NCBI RefSeq assembly: GCF_958295425.1 | Contig: NC_081146.1 | Coordinates: 24,300,395-24,364,394, forward strand | Source of the DNA: Solea solea | Lineage: Eukaryota; Chordata; Actinopteri; Pleuronectiformes; Soleidae | DNA length: 64,000 bases | Direction: 5' to 3' | Part shown: positions 1-37,567 of the stretch, piece after piece | Layout: each line of letters begins with the position of its first letter | Position numbering within the stretch: position 1 is the stretch's first letter | The notes under the pieces: model-generated | The model's database searches: none | The model's input: only the letters and a program-made list of their open reading frames with translations | Told to the model about the DNA's origin: nothing | Program-made: the position numbers and the translations under genes

Positions 1-2729
1 CAGAAACTGTTCACTGCCAACTTAAGGAACAATCTGAACTTCAAAATGCATTGCCTTCACATGATGTGAATTGGAAATAAAGCAGTGTCCAAGTTTGAAA
101 GTGTTTAAAAGGAAATGTAAAGATTTAATGTAAATGCTCCAAGTTAACAGGTGGTGTAGGGGCTCTCACTTGTTTGCTGCACTCTTGACGAAACATATGT
201 ACATTTAGATAATGTGTTACACATTTACTTGACAAATAGACAGTAAATGAAAGGAAGCAGACTATTTGTGGGAGCCAATAAGTTCTACTTCTTCTCACTT
301 GTTTTATGGTATGCAACTTTGTTTGCATTATCTGTTGGATATGTTGTCTGGCATTTCCTTGTGGTACTTTACTTTGTTATCAGATACGTTTGTGTTTGCA
401 TATATGCTTGCATATTTGAAATTCTTTTCATTTTTCTTTGTCCACAGATGTCACCTCCTGGGCTCTGTAGTGACCTGATTTGCAGCACAACTTGTAACTA
501 AATCTTCAGTTCAATAGTTACTGTGTTATGGATTTAAAATTAGATGGAGCCTTTTCTGTGGAACAGTCTGCCAGGTCACATAAGAGCTGCCCAGACACAT
601 GACACTTTTAAGTCAAGATCTACACACTTGCTTTGAATTTTAATCCCAGTTAAGCTTGACATACTGTATATTTATTCTCATTTTTAGATGCCCTTTTATT
701 TATTTATTTATTTATTTATTCTGTGTGCTTTTATTGCTGTGCTTTATATATTGTATTTGTTTCCTTCCATTCTTTATTTGTATTGTTTTATTGGGCAACG
801 GTGCTTGTCTTTAAAAATCTGCTATATGAATAAGGTTGAGCTTGACCATACCAACAAGTGTACTCTAATACAAGATGAGAATATAATATATGGAATACAA
901 AATATACCAATATACAGCCTTTGCCATGTTCTAACTGAATTTTCTAACTGCTGACTGATGACAACATGACGAAACAAAAAAGCTCGTTGAACACTCACTT
1001 AAATTTTCACTCTCACCTCATCAGTCTAACAACAGAAATCTCTGCTCTTACTTTTCACCAAACTGTGGCTGGATGGTCATATCATTTTTTTGTCCTAAAA
1101 TGGCGTTTCCAAATGAAAATGTAGTCGAGTTAATGAGAGCCTCAGTCACCTTTTCAGTATCCCACATCCAATCATGTGCCAGAACTCCAGAAAAAAGGCA
1201 CAGTCCTCTTTACTTCCTTACTTCAACCCTTTGTCGGTGAATAAATGCCTCGACCCCTCACCAAGGACGGAGGCAGGGAAATGCTAACGACTGCTGTTTG
1301 ACCAAGGGTCTTGGTCCCCAAAAAAACCGAGGATAAGGTTAACTGGACAATCTGCATTGACCATAGGTGTGAATGTGAGAGTGAATGTTTGTTTGTTTCT
1401 GGTGTCTAGTGACCTGTCCAGGTATGAGTATGAGTTAATAAATGATACTTTATTTTTATTAATGGAATATACTGTATACAGGTTTGTAGCCTTTGGGTCT
1501 TCAGCTCTTTACATTAAACATTACCTATACTCAGGTAATCATCAATACATGTTCGGTAAGACCTCTGCACATTCAAATTTTATATATTTATTCTTCATAT
1601 TTTATTGTGGTTGCAACAACTCCTGTCCTGGAAATAATATGATAAATATTTTTTAATTACATGGTTCATTTTATGTGGAGAAGAAAGCTTTCTCAAGGAT
1701 ATTTTGTGTTGTGGACAAAATCCCTCAACGTTTGAATCGAGTGAATCTAGTCTTTTCAAACCAGCTTCACAATGAAGTGTCCTCCTGAGCTAAATGGACA
1801 ACATTCATGTATGAGTGAGTGCGGCGAGTGCAGTGAGAGGTGTAGGACGGTTTACTCGGGCTGGATCCTTGGTGGGTCGGATCAAACGGTCCATGTAAAC
1901 ATCCCCTGAAAAGAGCCGAAGCCGTCCTTGCGCTGAGTGCTGAATTGATCCACAGCTTGGGAGTTATTCTGAGCAATGGCTGTGTCTGGAAAAGTGGAAA
2001 ATGACTCACTGAGAAGAATTTCCCATCAGCCTCATCTACCTCACATCTCTTAAGGCATTATCATTTTCCACATGAGTAGTAGATTAAGTTCTGATTGGAG
2101 CTTTGTGGTCCATGGGTCCCTGGACATCTCGGCTGGTTTTGTTATCCATTGATGGTTTGTTCAGTGCATGTCAGGAAGGTCAGACACTTGTCAGTGGGGG
2201 TTGAATCCTTCTTTTAGTCTATCACCATAGCTCTGACTGTCGTGTACTTAGCCTCAGGGTTGCACAGTTTCTTCTCATGCTGTTCCTTCTCTGTTGTTCC
2301 TCTGCTTTCTGAATAAAGACGCCTGTAAAAGTGGGTGAAGTAATTAGCTGAGTATTGACACAAAGGTTACAGGGGTGACTCATTTCAGTCCAGCCTATTT
2401 TTTTGCCTTGTTGAGATAGTTAATAGATGGCCATTTTGGGAAAATGTTCCTCTTTTGTTCTCTTCATCTTAACAAATCAGTATTTTTTTGATCATCTGAT
2501 CAAAGTTTTAGTTTCCTACAATTCAAACACATAACTCTACATTCATGCCCGGTTAAGAAATGTATTCACTTTGTATAATTTCCAAGTGCTTTGTGTCTTG
2601 TCTGTTATTGTCATTCAGCTTTAGAGTTGAAGTGAACATTGTCTACCCAGCGAACTAAAAGGTCAAGTTAAAGTGTGTGTATTTTAATGCTCTTTCTGTG
2701 TCTCTCTTCCTCTCTCTTCTATGAAACAG
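1..2729 (+). other. Presumed intron 1 of ntrk1
   Basis: No exon is recognisable. A first Trk exon would show a signal peptide and an LRR N-cap with clustered cysteines; none was found on the plus strand. The stretch contains a short TTTA microsatellite (about 696-720) and one SINE/LINE-tail relic (1336-1430). The 80-codon minus-strand open frame at 1767-2009 has no recognisable motif. Confidence 0.5.
1336..1430 (+). repeat. Relic of a teleost interspersed repeat
   Basis: The run with GGTGTGAATGTGAGAGTGAATG followed by GTTTGTTTCTGGTGTCTAGTGACCTGTCCAGGTATG resembles the common fish repeat tail TAGGTGTGAATGTGAGTGTGAATGG...GACCTGTCCAGGG. Ends are not clear. Confidence 0.5.
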
Positions 2730-29868
<27,139 letters not shown>

Positions 29869-30439
29869 AAGGGGGTCAAGGAGGAAACCAGGGAGGCTTT
29901 AAAAGTCAGCTTTTTTTTTTCTTTTTCTCCTTTTACCCAGTAAAAGGTCGGTAGGGTGTTGAATCTCCCGTGCAGTTGCTGCTTTTTTCCCAGCTTGATG
30001 GATTGTACAAAGAGTTCCTTCATTTTTCAAGCCTGATTTACTCCTCCCACGATGCCACGTGGTTCTCTTGAAACCTGTCAAATGTTTACCAAAGTTGTTG
30101 TGAGGCTGGAGCCTGATCTGAGGGGGACATGCATGTGATTTCAGGCCACGGCTCGTCAGAGGTTTGTGAGCCGAGCTTCGTGCGTGTGTGTTTTGTGCAA
30201 CTCTGTCTGCCCGACAGTCGCTTCGAAAGGCAAATTTAAAAGATAAATAAATAAACAGAACAGGAGGACGTTTCGTCCCGAAAAGTCGATTTACAGATTT
30301 TGGGGGATAGCAGACGGTTCCTTTGTACAGTACAGTCACAGACTTTTTGGAGTAAGTTTTTTAATGATATGCGAGGTTATTTAAAGGTTATTTAGAGGCT
30401 TTCAGTAAATGTATATAAAGGCTAAAGTTGAAACAATGT

Positions 30440-30445
30440 AATAAA
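30440..30445 (+). terminator. ntrk1: Candidate proximal poly(A) signal of ntrk1
   Basis: AATAAA 572 bp after the ntrk1 stop codon, followed by T-rich sequence. Two further AATAAA hexamers overlap at 30246-30255. Which one is used cannot be told from the sequence. Confidence 0.4.
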
Positions 30446-30689
30446 TTTCCCTTGAGAGCTTGTTTGTTTTTCCATCCAATGTATGATATATGAGTATTTT
30501 TCAAAAAAGAAAAAGCAAGAACAAATTGTATATGAGGAGTGGAAAGTGTGTCTTGGTATATTATAATAATAATAATAATAACAATAATAATAGTAACAAC
30601 AACGTCTGTGTTTACATTTACATGCTGTGTCAGTTTTGCTGTTAAATATGATACATTAAAAAAAAAGAAGTTTGACTTATGGCCTGAGA

Positions 30690-31090
30690 ATGTGACTCAG
30701 AGTTAGAGATGAGATGATTATGAATTATATCACGTATTGTGATGAATGCATTTTTAAAAAGCGCTTATATTAAGATGATTGTGGCGAAATTCCATCGTCG
30801 TGATAAACACGGAAATGTGGAAAATTATGGAATTTCATTTGTGTCAATATTTATCAAATGACACTTTTTAAGAAGCAAAAACATATCGATTTAATCATTA
30901 AAAAAGATTGTATTTTATTGTTTAAAAATACACTTCTTCAGTCCTTTGCGCTCCCTCCCTTGTTCTTTGCACTCCCTCACTTGTTCTATGCGCTCCCTCC
31001 CTTGTTCTTTGTGCCATGTTTTTTTGCTTGCGGACGGGCCTTAGGACGCTGCCTGCTGAGGGAAGTGATCTTAAAAAGTGTTGTTTGAAC
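30690..31090 (+). repeat. Interspersed repeat in the ntrk1 3' flank
   Basis: The stretch from about 30841 matches 59751-59910: GTGTCAATAT, CACTTTTTAAGAAGCAAAAA, GATTTAATCATT, TTGTTTAAAAATACACTT and then CTTTGCACTCC-type repeats. The left part (GATTATGAATT...) looks like a fish hAT-type end. It would lie within the 3' UTR if the distal poly(A) signal is used. Confidence 0.65.
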
Positions 31091-31528
31091 ATATTGACAC
31101 AAATCTAATTCCATAGAAAATCATTGAAATTTCTAAATGAGTGACTTGAAAACGCTGTGTATCTCAACAAGTGCCACAAGGGAGATCCAGTCTGCGTCTT
31201 TCCTGTCATTCCAGTATCTCGTGATTTATGAGTTCACCACTTTCGACATTTCATACATGAACCCTTTAACACCAAGCAGCAGACTACACCTTTGCGTTGG
31301 AAAAATACCAACGGTTTCTGAAAGCTGAAGAAGTTGCACGTCAAAGACAATATGTGGTTATTTCAGTAATTTTTACTCGCACTGTGGCAGGAAGCCGGCG
31401 AATCAGCGTCTTTGTCACCGGAGAGGAGGGAGTTGGAATAATTGCTGTATAAATATGTTGTATACTGTTCAAAATTCAAATTCAACACAAAAGCTGGTGT
31501 TCGTGTACAACTGCAGTGTCTTTTTCTC

Positions 31529-31534
31529 AATAAA
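31529..31534 (+). terminator. ntrk1: Candidate distal poly(A) signal of ntrk1
   Basis: AATAAA directly followed by a strong T/GT-rich stretch (CTTTTTGTTTTTCTTC), the best-formed poly(A) context in the 3' flank. It gives a 3' UTR of about 1.7 kb and lies about 65 bp before the satellite array. Confidence 0.45.
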
Positions 31535-32532
31535 ACTTTTTGTTTTTCTTCATTTTAATTTGTTAATACACCATTTTAACACAAAAGCACGTAGTTACAG
31601 GGTATGTCGTCCAAAATGGGACAAAAAAGTCATAGTATAGTATGTTGTCCAAAATCGCTCAAAAAAGTCATAGTATAGTATGTCGTCCGAAATCGCTCAA
31701 AAAAGTCATAGTATAGTATGTCATCCAAAATCGCTCGAAAAAGTCATAGTATAGTATGTCGTCCAAGATTGCTCAAAAAAGTCATAGTATAGTATGTTGT
31801 CCAAAATGTGACAAAAAAGTCATAGTATAGTATGTCGTCCAAAATCGCTCAAAAAAGTCATAGTATAGTATGTCGTCCAAAATCGCTCAAAAAAGTCATA
31901 GTATAGTATGTCGTCCAAAATCGCTCAAAAAAGTCATAGTATAGTATGTCGTCCAAAATCGCTCAAAAAAGTCATAGTATAGTATGTCGTCCAAAATTGC
32001 TCAATAAAGTCATAGTATAGTATGTCGTCCAAAATCGCTAAAATAAGTCATAGTATAGTATGTCGTCCAAAATCGCTAAAATAAGTCATAGTATAGTATG
32101 CTGTCCAAAATCGCTCAAAAAAGTCATAGTATAGTATGTCGTCCAAAATCGCTCAAAAGTTCTAGTATAGTATGTTGTCCAAAATGTGACAAAAAAGTCA
32201 TAGTATAGTATGTCGTCCAAAATGTGACAAAAAAGTCATAGTATTGTATGTCGTCCAAAATCAGTCAAAAAAGTCATAGTATAGTATGTCGTCCAAAATT
32301 AGTGAAAAAAGTCATAGTATAGTATGTCGTCTAAAATCGCTCAATAAAGTCATAGTATAGTATGTCGTCCAAAAATTTGACAAAAAGTCATAGTATAGTA
32401 TGTCGTCCAAAATCACTCAAAATTGTCATAGTATAGTATATTGTACAAAATGTGAAAAAAAGTCATAGAATAGTATGTGGTCCAAAATGTGACAAGAAAG
32501 TCATAGTATAGTATGTTGTCCAAAATTTGACA

Positions 32533-32706
32533 GAGTCATAGGTTAGTATGTCTTCCGAAATGACCAAAAGCGTTCGTATTTCTTATGGGAGTGGGATTTG
32601 AACCTGCTCTTCCTGATAGTAGCTGGTTCAAAAAGGGACACGTAGACCACTCTGCCAAACTGCAAAACAGGAAGTTATAGGTTTGCATTATATTTGATCC
32701 ACGAAA
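32533..32706. repeat. Interspersed segment 1 in the satellite (type A)
   Basis: About 170 bp: GACAGAGTCATAGGTTAGTA, then TGACCAAAAGCGTTCGTATT, the tRNA-like part, CAGGAAGTTATAGGTTTGCA and TTTGATCCACG. Type A is marked by CTTATGGGA, GGAAGTTATA and GATCCACG. It recurs five more times in the array, always entered and left through satellite units. Confidence 0.9.
32589..32663 (-). ncRNA. tRNA-like sequence with pol III A and B boxes, copy 1
   Basis: On the minus strand TGGCAGAGTGG fits the A-box consensus TRGYNNARNGG, and GGTTCAAATCC fits the B-box GGTTCRANNCC, 53 bases apart start to start. D-loop and T-loop parts resemble a Leu/Ser-type tRNA, but the acceptor and anticodon stems do not pair well. 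A TTTT lies about 25 bases after the B-box region, and a TTTTT lies between the boxes. Probably a degenerate tRNA or SINE head; transcription is not shown. Confidence 0.5.
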
Positions 32707-33630
32707 AAGTCATAGTATAGTATGTCGTCCAAAATCGCTCAAAAAAGTCATAGTATAGTATGTCATCCAAAATTGCTCAAAATTGTCATAGTATAGTATG
32801 TCGTCCAAAATCGCTCAAAAAAGTCATAGTATAGTATGTCGTCCAAAATTGCTCAAAAAAGTCATAGTATTGTATGTCTTCCAAAATCACTCAAAAGGTC
32901 ATAGGATAGTATGTCGTCCAAAATTGCTCAAAATTGTCATAGTATAGTATGTCGTCCAAAATCGCTCAAAAAAGTCATAGTATAGTATGTCGTCCAAAAT
33001 CGCTCAAAAAAGTCATAGTATAGTATGTCGTCCAAAATTGCTCAATAAAGTCATAGTATAGTATGTCATCCGAAATTGCTCAAAAAAGTCATAGTATAGT
33101 ATGTCGTCCAAAATCGCTCAAAATTGTCATAGTATAGTATGTCGTCCAAAATCGCTCAAAAAAGTCATAGTATAGTATGTCGTCCAAAATCACTCAAAAA
33201 AGTCATAGTATAGTATGTCGTGTAAAATCGCTCAAAAAAGTCATAGTATAGTATGTCGTGTAAAATCGCTCAAAAAAGTCATAGTATAGTATGTCGTCCA
33301 AAATTTGACAAAAAGTCATAGTATAGTATGTCGTCCAAAATCACTCAAAAAACTCATAGTATAGTATGTCGTCCAAAATCACTCAAAAAACTCATAGTAT
33401 AGTATGTCGTCCAAAATGTGACAAAAAAGTCATAGTATAGTATGTCGTCCAAAATCGCTCAAAATTGTCATAGTATAGTATATTGTACAAAATGTGAAAA
33501 AAAGTCATAGTATAGTATGTGGTCCAAAATGTGACAAGAAAGTCATAGTATAGTATGTTGCCCAAAATTTGACAGAGTCATAGGTTAGTATGTCTTCCGA
33601 AATGACCAAAAGCGTTCGTATTTCTGATGG

Positions 33631-33705
33631 GAGTGGGATTTGAACCTGCTCTTCCTGATAGTAGCTGGTTCAAAAAGGGACACGTAGACCACTCTGCCAA
33701 ACTGC
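33631..33705 (-). ncRNA. tRNA-like sequence, copy 2 (type B)
   Basis: Same A and B boxes as copy 1. The surrounding segment is type B: CTGATGGGA, GGAATTTATA, CATGCTATTTGATCCAAG. Confidence 0.5.
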
Positions 33706-34973
33706 AAAACAGGAATTTATAGGTTTGCATGCTATTTGATCCAAGAAAAAGTCATAGTATAGTATGTCGTCCAAAATCGCTCAAAAAAGTCATAGTATAG
33801 TATGTCGTCCAAAATCACTCAAAAAAGTCATAGTATAGTATGTCGTCCAAAATCGCTCAAAAAAGTCATAGTATAGTATGTTGTCCAAAATTGCTCAAAA
33901 AAGTCATAGTATTGTATGTCTTCCAAAATCACTCAAAAGGTCATAGTATAGTATGTCGTCCAAAATTGCTCAAAATTGTCATAGTATAGTATGTCGTCCA
34001 AAATCACTCAAAAAAGTCATAGTATAGTATGTCGTCCAAAATCGCTCAAAAAAGTCATAGTATAGTATGTCGTCCAAAATTGCTCAATAAAGTCATAGTA
34101 TAGTATGTCATCCGAAATTGCTCAAAAAAGTCATAGTATAGTATGTCGTCCAAAATCGCTCAAAATTGTCATAGTATAGTATGTCGTCCAAAATCGCTCA
34201 AAAAAGTCATAGTATAGTATGTTGTCCAAAATGTGACAATAAAGTCATAGTATAGTATGTCGTCCAAAATCGCTCAAAAAAGTCATAGTATAGTATGTCG
34301 TCCAAAATCGCTCAAAAAAGTCATAGTATAGTATGTCGTCCAAAATCGCTCAAAAAAGTCATAGTATAGTATGTCGTCCAAAATCGCTCAAAAAAGTCAT
34401 AGTATAGTATGTCGTCCAAAATTAGTGAAAAAAGTCATAGTATAGTATGTCGTCCAAAATCGCTAAAATAAGTCATAGTATAGTATGTCGTCCAAAATCG
34501 CTAAAATAAGTCATAGTATAGTATGCTGTCCAAAATCGCTCAAAAAAGTCATAGTATAGTATGTCGTCCAAAATCGCTCAAAAGTTCTAGTATAGTATGT
34601 TGTCCAAAATGTGACAAAAAAGTCATAGTATAGTATGTCGTCCAAAATGTGACAAAAAAGTCATAGTATTGTATGTCGTCCAAAATCAGTCAAAAAAGTC
34701 ATAGTATAGTATGTTGTCCAAAATTTGACAAAAAGTCATAGTATAGTATGTCGTCCAAAATTTGACAAAAAGTCATAGTATAGTATGTCGTCCAAAATCA
34801 CTCAAAATTGTCATAGTATAGTATATTGTACAAAATGTGAAAAAAAGTCATAGTATAGTATGTGGTCCAAAATGTGACAAGAAAGTCATAGTATAGTATG
34901 TTGTCCAAAATTTGACAGAGTCATAGGTTAGTATGTCTTCCGAAATGACCAAAAGCGTTCGTATTTCTTATGG

Positions 34974-35048
34974 GAGTGGGATTTGAACCTGCTCTTCCTG
35001 ATAGTAGCTGGTTCAAAAAGGGACACGTAGACCACTCTGCCAAACTGC
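34974..35048 (-). ncRNA. tRNA-like sequence, copy 3 (type A)
   Basis: Identical A and B boxes; flanks are type A as in copy 1. Confidence 0.5.
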
Positions 35049-35712
35049 AAAACAGGAAGTTATAGGTTTGCATTATATTTGATCCACGAAAAAGTCATAG
35101 TATAGTATGTCGTCCAAAATCGCTCAAAAAAGTCATAGTATAGTATGTCCTCCAAAATTGCTCAAAATTGTCATAGTATAGTATGTCGTCCAAAATCACT
35201 CAAAAAAGTCATAGTATAGTATGTCGTCCAAAATCGCTCAAAAAAGTCATAGTATAGTATGTCGTCCAAAATTGCTCAAAAAAGTCATAGTATTGTATGT
35301 CTTCCAAAATCACTCAAAAGGTCATAGTATAGTATGTCGTCCAAAATGTGACAAAAAAGTCATAGTATTGTATGTCGTCCAAAATCAGTCAAAAAAGTCA
35401 TAGTATAGTATGTCGTCCAAAATTAGTGAAAAAAGTCATAGTATAGTATGTCGTCTAAAATCGCTCAAAAAAGTCATAGTATAGTATGTCGTCCAAAATT
35501 TGACAAAAAGTCATAGTATAGTATGTCGTCCAAAATCACTCAAAATTGTCATAGTATAGTATATTGTACAAAATGTGAAAAAAAGTCATAGTATAGTATG
35601 TGGTCCAAAATGTGACAAGAAAGTCATAGTATAGTATGTTGTCCAAAATTTGACAGAGTCATAGGTTAGTATGTCTTCCGAAATGGCCCAAAAGCGTTCG
35701 TATTTCTTATGG

Positions 35713-35787
35713 GAGTGGGATTTGAACCTGCTCTTCCTGATAGTAGCTGGTTCAAAAAGGGACACGTAGACCACTCTGCCAAACTGC
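35713..35787 (-). ncRNA. tRNA-like sequence, copy 4 (type A)
   Basis: Identical A and B boxes; type A flanks, with one private change upstream (AAATGGCCCAAAAGCG). Confidence 0.5.
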
Positions 35788-36941
35788 AAAACAGGAAGTT
35801 ATAGGTTTGCATTATATTTGATCCACGAAAAAGTCATAGTATAGTATGTCGTCCAAAATCGCTCAAAAAAGTCATAGTATAGTATGTCGTCCAAAATTGC
35901 TCAAAATTGTCATAGTATAGTATGTCGTCCAAAATCACTCAAAAAAGTCATAGTATAGTATGTCGTCCAAAATCGCTCAAAAAAGTCATAGTATAGTATG
36001 TCGTCCAAAATTGCTCAAAAAAGTCATAGTATTGTATGTCTTCCAAAATCACTCAAAAGGTCATAGTATAGTATGTCATCCAAAATTGCTCAAAATTGTC
36101 ATAGTATAGTATGTCGTCCAAAATCGCTCAAAAAAGTCATAGTATAGTATGTCGTCCAAAATTGCTCAAAAAAGTCATAGTATTGTATGTCTTCCAAAAT
36201 CACTCAAAAGGTCATAGTATAGTATGTCATCCAAAATTGCTCAAAATTGTCATAGTATAGTATGTCGTCCAAAATCGCTCAAAAAAGTCATAGTATAGTA
36301 TGTCGTCCAAAATCGCTCAAAAAAGTCATAGTATAGTATGTCGTCCAAAATTGCTCAATAAAGTCATAGTATAGTATGTCATCCGAAATTGCTCAAAAAA
36401 GTCATAGTATAGTATGTCGTCCAAAATCGCTCAAAATTGTCATAGTATAGTATGTCGTCCAAAATCGTCAAAAAAGTCATAGTATAGTATGTCGTCCAAA
36501 ATCACTCAAAAAAGTCATAGTATAGTATGTCGTGTAAAATCGCTCAAAAAAGTCATAGTATAGTATGTCGTGTAAAATCGCTCAAAAAGTCATAGTATAG
36601 TATGTCGTCCAAAATTTGACAAAAAGTCATAGTATAGTATGTCGTCCAAAATCACTCAAAAAACTCATAGTATAGTATGTCGTCCAAAATCACTCAAAAA
36701 ACTCATAGTATAGTATGTCGTCCAAAATGTGACAAAAAAGTCATAGTATAGTATGTCGTCCAAAATCGCTCAAAATTGTCATAGTATAGTATATTGTACA
36801 AAATGTGAAAAAAAGTCATAGTATAGTATGTGGTCCAAAATGTGACAAGAAAGTCATAGTATAGTATGTTGTCCAAAATTTGACAGAGTCATAGGTTAGT
36901 ATGTCTTCCGAAATGACCAAAAGCGTTCGTATTTCTGATGG

Positions 36942-37016
36942 GAGTGGGATTTGAACCTGCTCTTCCTGATAGTAGCTGGTTCAAAAAGGGACACGTAGAC
37001 CACTCTGCCAAACTGC
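36942..37016 (-). ncRNA. tRNA-like sequence, copy 5 (type B)
   Basis: Identical A and B boxes; type B flanks as in copy 2. The order of satellite variants leading up to it is also that of copy 2. Confidence 0.5.
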
Positions 37017-37492
37017 AAAACAGGAATTTATAGGTTTGCATGCTATTTGATCCAAGAAAAAGTCATAGTATAGTATGTCGTCCAAAATCGCTCAAAAAAG
37101 TCATAGTATAGTATGTCGTCCAAAATCGCTCAAAATTGTCATAGTATAGTATGTCGTCCAAAATCACTCAAAAAAGTCATAGTATAGTATGTCGTCCAAA
37201 ATCGCTCAAAAAAGTCATAGTATAGTATGTCGTCCAAAATCATTCAAAAAAGTCATAGTATAGTATGTCGTCCAAAATCGCTCAAAAAAGTCATAGTATA
37301 GTATGTCGTCCAAAATCGCTCAAAAAAGTCATATTATAGTATGTCTTCCAAAATTGCTCAATAAAGTCATAGTATAGTATGTCATCCGAAATCGCTCAAA
37401 AAAGTCATAGTATAGTATGTTGTCCAAAATTTGACAAAGTCATAGGTTAGTATGTCTTCCGAATTGACCAAAAGCGTTCATATTTCTGATGG

Positions 37493-37567
37493 GAGTGGGA
37501 TTTGAACTTGCTCTTTCTGATAGTAGCTGATTCAAAAAGGGACACCTAGACCACTCTGCCGAACTGC
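37493..37567 (-). ncRNA. tRNA-like sequence, copy 6 (diverged)
   Basis: Most diverged copy: the A box reads CGGCAGAGTGG and the B box AGTTCAAATCC, one change each from the consensus. It is the last segment before the uniform right part of the array. Confidence 0.45.
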
